A stretch of DNA of 64,000 nt from Microbacterium aurum (GTDB lineage: Bacteria > Actinomycetota > Actinomycetes > Actinomycetales > Microbacteriaceae). The DNA is taken from positions 1,550,001-1,614,000 of the forward strand of contig NZ_JAFBCQ010000001.1 of NCBI RefSeq assembly GCF_016907815.1, written 5' to 3'. Below, piece after piece: positions 35,787-44,009 of the stretch. A model generated the notes under the pieces. It was given only the letters and a program-made list of their open reading frames with translations. It did not search any database and was not told where the DNA came from. A program made the translations under genes and the position numbers. How positions within the stretch are numbered: the stretch's first letter is position 1; each line of letters begins with the position of its first letter.

Positions 35787-36557
35787 TCAGGAGAGGCTGC
35801 TCGACACGTGCCAGGCGGCGCGGCGCACGGTCCGCTCCAGATCGTGCGCGCGCGAGCGGAAGTCGTCACTGCTGGTCGAGACCGACACCGCGCCGACGGT
35901 GCGACCGCTGCGGGCGCGGACGGGCGCAGCGATGCAGGCGAGGTGCGGCATGTACTCGTCCACCTCGATCGCGATCTGCAGGGCGCGCACCTCGTCGAGC
36001 TGGGCGAGCAGCATCCGCTCGTCGGTGATCGAGTGCCGCGTGAGGGCGGCGGCGCCGCTGCGCTCCAGGTAGCGGCGCACGCCGTCGTCGTCACGGGCGG
36101 CGAGCATGAGCTTGCCGAACGCGGTCGCGTGCGCGGCCTCCGCGAAACCCACGTGCAGCTGGCCGATGCGGGGGAAGGCCGGCGAGTCGGCGGCGTGGGC
36201 GACGGCGATGTCGTCGCCGCGGAACACCGTGAGGTACGCGGAGGCGCGCGCCGTGTCGCGCAGCTGCGACAGGAGCGTCCGCACCTCGGGCGTCGCGACG
36301 AGCTGCGAGCGGACGGCGCGGCCGAGTCCGTCGACGGCGCGGCCGAGCACGTAGCGCGCGTCGGCGCTGCGGGCGAGGTAGTCGCGGGCGACGAGGGTGC
36401 CGAGCAGCCGGTACGCGGTCGCGGTCGACAGGTCGAGGCGGTGGGCGACGTCGGCGGCGGTGAGGCCGTGCGGGGCGGCGGCGATCTCGTCGAGGATGCG
36501 CAGCACACGATCGGCAGAACGGATGCCGCTGTCGCGCGCCACGGCATCGTCGCCCAT
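35787..36557 (-). CDS. IclR-family transcriptional regulator
   Basis: The 256-residue protein has an N-terminal winged helix (SADRVLRILDEIAAAPHGLTA, then LDLSTATAYRLLGTLVARDYL) and a C-terminal IclR effector domain (HVGFAEAAHATAFGKLMLA, IAIEVDEYMPHLACIAAPV). A TACACT -10-like element lies just before the ATG, implying a leaderless transcript. It is convergent with the MDR reductase gene and divergent from the DJ-1/PfpI gene. The effector is unknown. Confidence 0.92.
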   Translation of the reverse strand: MGDDAVARDSGIRSADRVLRILDEIAAAPHGLTAADVAHRLDLSTATAYRLLGTLVARDYLARSADARYVLGRAVDGLGRAVRSQLVATPEVRTLLSQLRDTARASAYLTVFRGDDIAVAHAADSPAFPRIGQLHVGFAEAAHATAFGKLMLAARDDDGVRRYLERSGAAALTRHSITDERMLLAQLDEVRALQIAIEVDEYMPHLACIAAPVRARSGRTVGAVSVSTSSDDFRSRAHDLERTVRRAAWHVSSSLS

Positions 36558-36671
36558 GCCGTCAGTGTAGGCCCGCGCCGATTCGCACAGGATGAGAATC
36601 GACGTCGCGGCATCCGGAGTGCGCCGCGCAGGATGCTGTCACCGAACACCGACGTTCCGAAAGGACAGGCC

Positions 36672-37238
36672 ATGGCCGACAGAATCCTCATCATCACCGG
36701 CGACGCCGCCGAGACGCTCGAAGTCTTCTACCCCTATCACCGGCTGCAGGAGGCTGGCTACGAGGTGCACATCGGCGCTCCCGAGAAGCGCGCGCTGCAG
36801 TTCGTCGTGCACGACTTCGTCGACGGCTTCGACACGTACACCGAGAAGCCCGGGCACCGCTGGAACGCGGATGTCGCGCTCGCCGACGTCGACCCGGCGG
36901 ACTACGTCGCGATCGTCGTGCCGGGCGGACGCGCCCCGGAGTACCTCCGCAACAACGCCGACGCGCAGCGCATCGTGCGGCACTTCTTCGACCGGCAGGC
37001 GCCGGTCGCCGCGACCTGTCACGGCCCGCTGCTGCTCGCGGCGTCGGGGGTGCTCGCCGGGCGCACGTCGTCGGCGTACCCCGAGCTGGCGATCGACGTC
37101 ACGACCGCCGGCGGGGTCTTCGAGGACGGCGGCGGCGTCGTCGACGGCAACCTCGTCACGGCGCGGGCGTGGCCCGACAACGGCACGTGGATGAAGGCGT
37201 TCCTCGAGGTGCTGGAGGGTGCGAAAGTCTCCGCCTGA
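36672..37238 (+). CDS. DJ-1/PfpI family protein
   Basis: The 188-residue protein starts MADRILIITGDAAETLEVFYPY. The nucleophile elbow VAATCHGPLLLAASGVL carries the conserved Cys-His pair, and acidic partner residues occur in the first strand region. PfpI/YhbO-like members act as glyoxalase III or deglycase-type stress proteins, or as cysteine hydrolases; the exact activity is not fixed by sequence. An AAAGGACAG ribosome binding site precedes the ATG. It is divergent from the IclR gene and followed by a strong hairpin. Confidence 0.9.
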   Translation: MADRILIITGDAAETLEVFYPYHRLQEAGYEVHIGAPEKRALQFVVHDFVDGFDTYTEKPGHRWNADVALADVDPADYVAIVVPGGRAPEYLRNNADAQRIVRHFFDRQAPVAATCHGPLLLAASGVLAGRTSSAYPELAIDVTTAGGVFEDGGGVVDGNLVTARAWPDNGTWMKAFLEVLEGAKVSA

Positions 37239-37247
37239 GGCGGGCAG

Positions 37248-37284
37248 GACGATGCCCCGGAGCGGATCGCTCCGGGGCATCGTC
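37248..37284. terminator. Bidirectional terminator hairpin
   Basis: A perfect 17-bp stem (37248-37264 with 37268-37284) with loop GAT lies between the convergent DJ-1/PfpI and HesB-like genes. It is the longest perfect hairpin noticed in the window. Confidence 0.85.
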
Positions 37285-37309
37285 GTGTAGGGTCAGCGCC
37301 GCTGTGGGG

Positions 37310-37591
37310 TCAGCGTCGCTGTGCGAGGGCGAAGCCGACGCCGCCGTTCTCGTCGACGCGGGCGTCGAGCACGCGGTCGTCGAGCTGGACGGTGGCGGCG
37401 GGGTCGACGTAGACGCGGGCGCCGTCGTTCTCGACGACGGTGTCGCCGCGCTCGGGTCCGTCGGCGAGGCTCAGCGCATAGCCGGCCTGGGGGTCGGCTG
37501 CCTCGCTGATGCGCAGGCCCCCGGTGTCGGCGGGGAGGTTCGCGGCGAGGTCCTTGACCGCGGTGGTGGCGTTCTCGGTGAGTGTGAGCAT
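37310..37591 (-). CDS. HesB/IscA-like protein without cysteines
   Basis: The 93-residue protein starts MLTLTENATTAVKDLAANLP and has the HesB/IscA fold pattern (GGLRISE, GYALSLADGPERGDTVVEN, ARVYVDPAA, LDDRVLDARVDENGGVGFAL). No cysteine is present, so the three Fe-S ligand cysteines of A-type carriers are lost. Such cysteine-free relatives are common in actinobacteria, and their function is unknown. An AAGGAGAG ribosome binding site precedes the ATG. Confidence 0.8.
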   Translation of the reverse strand: MLTLTENATTAVKDLAANLPADTGGLRISEAADPQAGYALSLADGPERGDTVVENDGARVYVDPAATVQLDDRVLDARVDENGGVGFALAQRR

Positions 37592-37751
37592 GGGGCTCTC
37601 CTTCCGTGGATTGCGGACCGGCCACGATTCCGAGAATCGGGCTCGATCGCAACCGGGGACACACCTTGCGGTGCCACTTACACCGAATACGGAGGTTCGG
37701 CGCGCGTCAATCCCGTGGCGCGCGTCGACCGTGCGGCGTAGCGTCGAGGGC

Positions 37752-39482
37752 ATGGCGAACGTTGCGGATTTCTTCATCGACACTCTCAAGCGGGCTGGAA
37801 TCGATCGGATCTGGGGGCTGGCGGGCGATTCGCTCAACGCCCTCACCGACGCGCTGCGCCGCGACGGCCGCATCGAGTGGCTGCACATGCGCCATGAGGA
37901 GGCCGCCGCGTTCGCCGCCGGAGCCGACGCCGAGCTGACCGGCGACCTGGCCGTCGTGGCCGGGTCGTGCGGACCGGGCAACCTGCACTTCATCAACGGG
38001 CTGTTCGACGCGAACCGCAACCGGGTGCCGGTGCTGGCGATCGCCTCGCACATCCCGTCGGCGGAGATCGGCAGCAACTACTTCCAGGAGACGCACCCGC
38101 AGGAGCTGTTCCGGGAGTGCAGCGTGTACTGCGAGCTGATCAGCGACCCGTCGCAGCTGCCGTGGGTGCTGGAGTTCGCCCTCCGTGCCGCGGTGGAAAA
38201 GCGTGGAGTGGCCGTCGTGGTGGTCCCCGGTGACGTGTTCTTCAAGGAGGCTCCGGCGCGTCGGCCCTCCGCTCCGATCCGCCAGACGGTCAGCCACGTG
38301 CTGCCGGGGGAGGGCGAGCTGCGGGCGGCGGCCGATGTGCTCAACGGCGCGAAGAAGGTCACGATCCTCGCCGGATCCGGTGTCGCGGGGGCGCACGACG
38401 AGGTCATCGCGCTCGCCGAGGCGCTGCAGGCGCCGATCGTGCACGCGCTGCGCGGCAAGGAGCACATCGAGAAGGACAACCCGTACGACGTCGGCATGAC
38501 GGGGCTGCTCGGGTTCGCGTCGGGGTATCGCGCGATGGAGCAGGCCGACGCCCTGCTGATGCTCGGCACCGACTTCCCGTACCGGCAGTTCTACCCGGAG
38601 AAGGCGAAGATCGTTCAGGTCGACATCCGCGGCGAGCAGCTCGGTCGCCGCACCCCGATCGACGTCGGACTGGTCGGCGGGGTGAAGGAGACCGCCGTGG
38701 CGCTGCGTCCGCTGATCTCCGGCGATCGGTCCTCGAAGCATCTCGATGACAGCGTCAAGCACTACCGGAAGACGCGCAAGCAGCTGGATGACTTGGCCGT
38801 CGACGACGGCAAGGAGCCGATCCACCCGCAGTACGTCGCGCGCCTTCTCGATGAGCTGGCGGCGTCGGATGCCGTGTTCACGGCCGATGTCGGCAGCCCG
38901 GTGATCTGGGCGTCGCGCTACCTGTCGATGCACGGGGACCGGCGCCTGCTCGGCTCGTTCGCGCACGGATCGATGGCGAACGCCATGCCGCAGGCGCTCG
39001 GGGCGCAGGCGGCGGACCGGTCGCGTCAGGTGATCGCGCTCGCCGGCGACGGGGGACTCGCGATGCTGATGGGCGACCTTCTGTCGATCAAGCAGAACAA
39101 GCTGCCGATCAAGATCGTCGTGTTCAACAACTCGTCGCTGAACTTCGTCGAGCTGGAGATGAAGGCCGCCGGGATCGTGAACTTCGCGACGGACCTGGAG
39201 AACCCGAACTTCGCCGCCGTCGCCGAGTCGCTCGGCATCACCGGCATCCGGGTGGAGAAGGGCGCCGATCTACGCGGGGCCGTCGAGACGATGGTCGCGT
39301 CGGACGGCCCGGTGCTGCTGGACGTGGTTACCGCGCGCGAGGAGCTGTCGATGCCCCCGGCGATCACGATCGCGCAGGCGAAGGGCTTCACGGTGTGGGC
39401 GCTGCGCACCGTGTTGTCCGGTCGCGGCGACGAGCTGCTGGATCTCGCCGACACCAATCTGTGGCGACGGATGTTCGACTGA
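37752..39482 (+). CDS. poxB: Thiamine-diphosphate-dependent pyruvate dehydrogenase/oxidase (PoxB-like)
   Basis: The 576-residue enzyme has the three-domain ThDP layout. The Pyr domain (DRIWGLAGDSLNALTDAL, HMRHEEAAAFAAGADAEL) carries the catalytic Glu. The central FAD/NAD-like domain follows. The PP domain (ALAGDGGLAMLMGDLLSI, then VVFNNSSLNFVELE) supplies the GDG-N motif. This resembles E. coli PoxB (pyruvate to acetate + CO2); acetolactate synthase-like activity cannot be excluded. TAGCGT at 37739-37744 lies 7 bases before the ATG, suggesting a leaderless, growth-phase-type transcript. Confidence 0.88.
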   Translation: MANVADFFIDTLKRAGIDRIWGLAGDSLNALTDALRRDGRIEWLHMRHEEAAAFAAGADAELTGDLAVVAGSCGPGNLHFINGLFDANRNRVPVLAIASHIPSAEIGSNYFQETHPQELFRECSVYCELISDPSQLPWVLEFALRAAVEKRGVAVVVVPGDVFFKEAPARRPSAPIRQTVSHVLPGEGELRAAADVLNGAKKVTILAGSGVAGAHDEVIALAEALQAPIVHALRGKEHIEKDNPYDVGMTGLLGFASGYRAMEQADALLMLGTDFPYRQFYPEKAKIVQVDIRGEQLGRRTPIDVGLVGGVKETAVALRPLISGDRSSKHLDDSVKHYRKTRKQLDDLAVDDGKEPIHPQYVARLLDELAASDAVFTADVGSPVIWASRYLSMHGDRRLLGSFAHGSMANAMPQALGAQAADRSRQVIALAGDGGLAMLMGDLLSIKQNKLPIKIVVFNNSSLNFVELEMKAAGIVNFATDLENPNFAAVAESLGITGIRVEKGADLRGAVETMVASDGPVLLDVVTAREELSMPPAITIAQAKGFTVWALRTVLSGRGDELLDLADTNLWRRMFD

Positions 39483-39543
39483 TCTCGGTGCCGTCCGCGG
39501 CGTCGCTCCGAAGCGACGCCGCGGATAGGATTGAGGACAGCCA

Positions 39544-39615
39544 GCCTCTGTAGCTCAGTGGAAGAGCCACTGCGTCCTAAGCAGCGGGTCGGGGGTTCGA
39601 ATCCCTCCAGGGGCA
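39544..39615 (+). tRNA. tRNA-Arg (anticodon CCT)
   Basis: A 72-base cloverleaf: acceptor arms GCCTCTG/CAGGGGC (one G-U), D stem GCTC/GAGC, anticodon loop GTCCTAA (anticodon CCT), and T stem GGGGG/CCCTC around TTCGAAT. The anticodon stem has an A-C mismatch at its first pair. TAGGAT upstream (39525-39530) is a possible -10. Accessory DNA with integrase remnants starts directly after it, so it may have served as an attachment site. Confidence 0.93.
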
Positions 39616-39660
39616 CCGTCGTTTTCAGCTTTTGACCGGGTATTTCTTGCGTGGCCGCCG

Positions 39661-39848
39661 TGTCCGGTCGTTGAGCGAGCAGAGCCCCGGTGGTTGGGCG
39701 AGCGTGCGCCCCCGGTCGTGCGGGAGCGTGCGCCCCCGGTCATTGAGCCAGGTGCGCCCCGCGGTCGTTGAGCGAGGAGGGCGCGCCCCCGGTCATTGAG
39801 CCAGGTGCGCCCCGCGGTCGTCGAGCGAGGAGGGCGCGCCCCCGGTCG
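39661..39848. repeat. Tandem repeat array with 53-base unit, GTTGAGCGAG family
   Basis: The unit starting GCGCCCCCGGTCATTGAGCC recurs at 39730, 39783 and 39836 (53-base period). Less regular copies of CGGTCGTTGAGCGAG and GGTGGTTGGGCGAGCG lie upstream. The array fills the gap between tRNA-Arg and the first integrase remnant and carries no gene-like reading frame. Confidence 0.8.
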
Positions 39849-40091
39849 TTGAGCGAGGAGCGCAGCGACGAGACGAAACGTCGCAATCGAGCAAGTCCGG
39901 CCTCCCCGCGGACGGCGGTAGCTGTCGGTGGGCGCGCCGGCAGCGCCACGAGAGGTGGCGTCGTGGAGTCGCACCGGAACGGAATCCACATTGTCATCGA
40001 AGAGGTCGGCGTAGGTGTCGAGCGTCATCGCAGCCGACGCGTGGCCGAGCGTCCGCTGCGCGTCATTCACGTTGGCGCCGGAACGGATCGC
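39849..40091 (-). pseudogene. Tyrosine recombinase (integrase) C-terminal fragment, left copy of the IS-flanking direct repeat
   Basis: The minus strand encodes AIRSGANVNDAQRTLGHASA followed by AMTLDTYADLFDD, the C-terminal end of phage-type tyrosine recombinases including the catalytic Tyr in DTYADLF. The fragment is cut exactly at the left end of the IS1634-family element and lacks the rest of the enzyme. It is identical to 41741-41983, as far as could be compared by eye, over 243 bases. Downstream the frame reads into the repeat array without a stop. Confidence 0.8.
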
Positions 40092-41738
40092 CTGGATCGT
40101 GTCACCGTCGGGTGATTTCGCGGGTTGAGGATCGTTGAGGCTTGATTTTCCGGGGGTGTTGGTGCCTCGTGCGGGGCACTAACGGCGTCGATCTAGACTC
40201 GCTCGGTGGGGTGGTTCGTGCGGAAGGTGCGCACCGCGTCGGGTGCGACGGCGGTGCAGATCGCGTCGAAGACCCGTGGTGTGCGGACGATCGTGGAGCA
40301 CCTCGGCTCCGCGCACGACGATGAGCAGCTCGCGGTGCTGGTCGCGATCGCGCGGGAGCGGATCGCGGAGCTGGCCGGGCATGTCCCGTTCGATCTGGAC
40401 GGGCTGGGCGCGACGCCGCCGGCCACGACCGCGCCGACGGTGACCGGGTCGAGGTCCAGGTTGTTGTGGGATGTCCTCGAGGACGCCTACGCCCGTCTCG
40501 GGTTCGACGCGGTCGGCAACGACACATTCAAGAAGCTGGTCCTGGCCCGCGTCGTCGAGCCGACCAGCAAGGCGGACACGCTGCGGGTGTGGGACGAGCT
40601 CGGTGTCCCGGGTGCGCCGTCGCTGTCGACCGTGTGGCGGACCCTCGCCCGCAGCGTTGAGCAGGACTGGCGGTCGAAGATCGCCGCCGCAGCCTACGCG
40701 CATGCGACCCGATCTGGCCCGCTCACCGTCGTGCTCTACGACGTCACCACCCTCTACTTCGAGGCGGAGCGTGAAGACAAGCTCCGCAAGGTCGGGATGA
40801 GCAAAGAGCGCCGCGTCGACCCGCAGATCCTCGTCGGCCTCCTCGTGGACCAGGGCGGGTTCCCCCTCGAAGTCCACGAGTTCGCGGGCAACAGGGGCGA
40901 GACTCTCACCCTGCTGCCCGTCCTCGACCAGTTCCGCGAACGTCACTCCGCGACCGAGGTCGTGGTCGTCGCGGACGCCGGCATGCTGTCCGCAGCGAAC
41001 CTGAACCGGCTGGAGGACGCCGGGTTCGGTTTCATCGTCGGCTCCCGCACCTCCTCCGCGCCATACGATCTCGCCGAGCACTACGCGACCGTCGGGAACA
41101 TCGTCACCGATGGGGAGACGGTCGAGACCACCCGAACCATGGGTGCGGGTGTGAACGCGCGGGAGCGGCGAGTGGTGTGGCAGTACTCCCACAAGCGGAA
41201 GATCCGCGACAACATCACGTTGAACAAGCAGATCGAACGCGCCGAGCAGATCGCTGCCGGCACCCGCCCGGCGAAGAAGGACCGGTTCGTCACCCTCGGC
41301 ACCAAGCCCGGCGTGAACTGGGCAAGAGTCGAGAAGGCCCGCGAATACATCGGCCTCAAGGGGTACGTCACCAACCTCAGCACCGCGACGGCTTCCGCTG
41401 CAGAGATCGTGGCGGCCTACCATGACCTGTTCCAGGTCGAGGCGACGTTCCGGATGGCAAAGACCGACCTGCGGGCGAGGCCGATGTTCGCGTCGACCGC
41501 GGACTCGATCCACGCGCACCTCACCGTCGTGTTCTGCGCTCTCGCGATCAGCCGGCACCTCTACAAGACCACCGGCGTGACGGTCCGCCGTATCGTCCGC
41601 GCGCTGCGCCCGCTGCGTGACGTCACGATCACCATCGACGGACACGAACTCACCGCGACCACCCCGCCAACGGGGGAAGCCGCCGACATCATCGCCGCAC
41701 TCCGGCCGGGCGTGGGGCACTAAACTGACACGATCCAG
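40092..41738. mobile_element. IS1634-family insertion sequence, complete (1647 bp)
   Basis: Terminal inverted repeats CTGGATCGTGTCA (40092-40104) and TGACACGATCCAG (41726-41738) bound a single transposase gene. The element is flanked by 243-base direct repeats (39849-40091 and 41741-41983) of an integrase gene fragment. Members of this family (IS1634, IS1549) are known to generate unusually long and variable target duplications, which fits. It appears intact and recent. Confidence 0.88.
40206..41723 (+). CDS. IS1634-family transposase
   Basis: The 505-residue transposase starts (GTG) MGWFVRKVRTASGATAVQIA. DDE residues are visible as VLYDVTTLYFEAE (first Asp), VVVVADAGMLSA (second Asp) and YHDLFQVEATFRMAKTDL (Glu), the Y-(2)-R-(3)-E-like signature region of IS4/IS1634-type enzymes. 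It is full length with no interruption, so potentially active. The gene fills most of the element, with the stop 15 bases from the right end. Confidence 0.93.
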   Translation: MGWFVRKVRTASGATAVQIASKTRGVRTIVEHLGSAHDDEQLAVLVAIARERIAELAGHVPFDLDGLGATPPATTAPTVTGSRSRLLWDVLEDAYARLGFDAVGNDTFKKLVLARVVEPTSKADTLRVWDELGVPGAPSLSTVWRTLARSVEQDWRSKIAAAAYAHATRSGPLTVVLYDVTTLYFEAEREDKLRKVGMSKERRVDPQILVGLLVDQGGFPLEVHEFAGNRGETLTLLPVLDQFRERHSATEVVVVADAGMLSAANLNRLEDAGFGFIVGSRTSSAPYDLAEHYATVGNIVTDGETVETTRTMGAGVNARERRVVWQYSHKRKIRDNITLNKQIERAEQIAAGTRPAKKDRFVTLGTKPGVNWARVEKAREYIGLKGYVTNLSTATASAAEIVAAYHDLFQVEATFRMAKTDLRARPMFASTADSIHAHLTVVFCALAISRHLYKTTGVTVRRIVRALRPLRDVTITIDGHELTATTPPTGEAADIIAALRPGVGH

Positions 41739-41740
41739 GG

Positions 41741-42110
41741 TTGAGCGAGGAGCGCAGCGACGAGACGAAACGTCGCAATCGAGCAAGTCCGGCCTCCCCG
41801 CGGACGGCGGTAGCTGTCGGTGGGCGCGCCGGCAGCGCCACGAGAGGTGGCGTCGTGGAGTCGCACCGGAACGGAATCCACATTGTCATCGAAGAGGTCG
41901 GCGTAGGTGTCGAGCGTCATCGCAGCCGACGCGTGGCCGAGCGTCCGCTGCGCGTCATTCACGTTGGCGCCGGAACGGATCGCGGGTGATGTGACGGAGG
42001 TTGTGCGGCTTGAGCCGGGGGATGGACGGACCCGTCGCCTGCGCGCGCTTCACCGCCTTCGCGAGCCACCCCTGACTGTCGGAGTTGCGCATGTGCTGGA
42101 TGAGGAAGTG
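41741..42110 (-). pseudogene. Tyrosine recombinase (integrase) remnant, right copy with upstream extension
   Basis: Bases 41741-41983 repeat the left fragment. Reading on the minus strand from about 42110, the preceding part encodes NSDSQGWLAKAVKRAQATGP followed by SIPRLKPHNLRHIT. The catalytic R-H box (LRH) is present, then a small deletion and frameshift break the path to AIRSGAN. The N-terminal two thirds of the enzyme is missing. This was probably the integrase of an element inserted at the tRNA-Arg. Confidence 0.8.
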
Positions 42111-42154
42111 TCGAAGTCCGAAAGCGAACGCACTATGGCTGCCAGAATGGGTGC

Positions 42155-42544
42155 ATGGATGAGTGCATGCACCTTATGGATCCCGCGACTTGCGCGCTCT
42201 GCAGCCCGATAGCGGACTCCGGGATTTCGCGCTCGGGCTCGTATGGCTCCCACGGCGGCGAGACGAAGCAGGACGTGCTCGATGACATCACCCGCATGCT
42301 GAGCCTTCCCAGACAGACGGTCTCGGTCGGCTCCAGCCTCCCCAGCGACGTGTTTATTGCAGCCGCGCGTCGCGTGGGAGTAGGCATCGGATCCATGCCC
42401 GAGATATGCGAGGCGATCGTGAGGAAGGCGGGGCACTACTACTCCGCCTCATATGACTCACGCGGATCCATCTCGGGCGGCGGTTCGACGGTCACGCTCG
42501 AAGGGATCCAGGCAATGAGGTCGGCGTTGCGAGCGCTGTTGTAG
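42155..42544 (+). CDS. Hypothetical protein with N-terminal zinc-knuckle-like motif
   Basis: The 129-residue protein starts MDECMHLMDPATCALCSPIA; Cys4, His6, Cys13 and Cys16 could form a small zinc site. A helical region follows (ETKQDVLDDITRMLSLPRQT, then SDVFIAAARRVGVGIGSMPEI). The C-terminal part is Gly/Ser-rich and ends in a helix. The C-x-H-L-M-D-P-x-T-C-x-L-C opening recurs in small actinobacterial proteins near restriction genes (recollection, not a search). Lower third-position GC than the core genes suggests transfer. It is convergent with the restriction gene. Confidence 0.6.
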   Translation: MDECMHLMDPATCALCSPIADSGISRSGSYGSHGGETKQDVLDDITRMLSLPRQTVSVGSSLPSDVFIAAARRVGVGIGSMPEICEAIVRKAGHYYSASYDSRGSISGGGSTVTLEGIQAMRSALRALL

Positions 42545-42586
42545 CGGTGCCTGGCCAGCCCTGACTCTCAGGTCGGAAGGAAGCCG

Positions 42587-43987
42587 CTACCAGCTTCGAC
42601 CAGCAACGTGCACGCTGCGGCGGGCTGGGACAAGCTTCATACTGAATTTGTCTGGACGAGAGGCGCCGGATTGCTGTCGTCCCTGGATGACCGGCTTGAG
42701 TGCACCCGCGAGAATTGCAGCGTCGAGCGCAGGTGTGTTGGCGATCCAGAACGCCTCGATGGTTATCGGGATGAAGGCTGCCTTGCGGGTTCTGGACTTC
42801 CCGCTCAGGCTCGGTGTCGGTGTCTTGCCCTTGAACGTGTCATGCCAAATCTTGAATGCTCCGTCCTCGTCCATCACGCCTCGCCCGCTCAAGATCAGGA
42901 AGCCCAGTCCCTGGTCATCTACGCACGCCCGTACGGCGTCGACATCGTTGAGGAGGACCTGGTCAGCATCCTTCGGTCGCGAAGTCGAGTTCGAGAGTGG
43001 AAGATGCTGCTCAGCCGTATGAGACTTCAGATCCCACACATGGTTCAGCGCATAGTCGAAGATTGTGTTCGCGTACTTCACGCGTGGCGGAAACGGGTTC
43101 GGACGGAACGCGCGATTAAGAATTTCCCGTCCACGAAACTCGAAGTAGAACCCTGGCCACTCCATTTGATTCTCTTGGCGAGTGCCCTCGTCGCGGAGCC
43201 ACGCTGTGGCTTTGCGGCCATCCCACGGTTCGGCATGCGCCTGGTGGAGTTTCTGCCAAAGCGCATCGACCAGTGCCGCACCCTCGGCCTGGGGAGTTAG
43301 CCCGGCGGCGTATTCACTACCAAGTTTGCCGAGCATGCGTTCTGCGCCCGCCAGAAGTACGTTTAATCCAGATAGGCGAATTGTTTCGCCCGTCGAGATG
43401 TACTCGTCTCCCCAAGGGACCGAGAGTTCTCCTGCTATCGCAGCACCGAGCTGAGTCTTGGATAGGCCGCTCCGGTCCAGATGAGGCAGCAACTTGGTGG
43501 CAAGATTCTCAAGTACGCTCTTGTGTTCTTTGCTGCCCGGGCCGAGCCACTCCGGTCCGGAACCAGTCAGCGACGAGATTCGCGTGACGGCTTCGATCTT
43601 CGACACGGCAGGTTGGAAGGCTTCCCACTCTTCGCCGTCCAGCTTCGGACCGGAATTGGCCGCGGCTTCCTTGAGCGATCCTTCCTGATACGCAATCGAT
43701 GCGCCGTAGAGCAGCGCATTGACACCCTCCAACGTGAGCATTGTCCTGTCGACAAACTCAGTTGGCTCCCACGGAACCCCCAGCACCTCGGCGAGCGCGG
43801 CGCCGAGGTGCGCATTAGTGCTGACCGTTGGGATGTCGACCTCGAGGGCATCGCGAAGGGCGAGCAGAGCCCTCTTCTCACCGCGCGTGCGCTCGGGAGT
43901 TGCGCCGGTGAGCGCGCCGATACGAGAGACGGCCTCGGACAGCGTTCCAGCGGGAATGAAGTCAAGGTCGTACAGCTGTTGGGACAT
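42587..43987 (-). CDS. Putative type II restriction endonuclease with duplicated N-terminal domain
   Basis: The 466-residue protein follows the methyltransferase gene by 22 bases. Two similar ~80-residue units are visible: residues 18-98 (EAVSRIGALTG ... LGAALAEVLGVPW ... LEGVNALLYGA) and 132-216 (EAVTRISSLTG ... LGAAIAGELSVPW ... LSGLNVLLAGA). The C-terminal half holds a PD-(D/E)xK-like site: FDYALNHVWDLKSH, with D311 and D319-x-K321. Location beside a solo adenine methyltransferase supports a restriction role; specificity is unknown. ATG 43987 was preferred, as longer in-frame starts overlap the methyltransferase end. GC is lower than in core genes. Confidence 0.7.
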   Translation of the reverse strand: MSQQLYDLDFIPAGTLSEAVSRIGALTGATPERTRGEKRALLALRDALEVDIPTVSTNAHLGAALAEVLGVPWEPTEFVDRTMLTLEGVNALLYGASIAYQEGSLKEAAANSGPKLDGEEWEAFQPAVSKIEAVTRISSLTGSGPEWLGPGSKEHKSVLENLATKLLPHLDRSGLSKTQLGAAIAGELSVPWGDEYISTGETIRLSGLNVLLAGAERMLGKLGSEYAAGLTPQAEGAALVDALWQKLHQAHAEPWDGRKATAWLRDEGTRQENQMEWPGFYFEFRGREILNRAFRPNPFPPRVKYANTIFDYALNHVWDLKSHTAEQHLPLSNSTSRPKDADQVLLNDVDAVRACVDDQGLGFLILSGRGVMDEDGAFKIWHDTFKGKTPTPSLSGKSRTRKAAFIPITIEAFWIANTPALDAAILAGALKPVIQGRQQSGASRPDKFSMKLVPARRSVHVAGRSW

Positions 43988-44009
43988 GGGCCAGTCGCGC
44001 GCAGGATCG

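Noticed and set aside
39730..39848. CRISPR-like array by tRNA-Arg
   Set aside because: The 53-base units repeat throughout without variable spacers and belong to the dispersed GTTGAGCGAG family.
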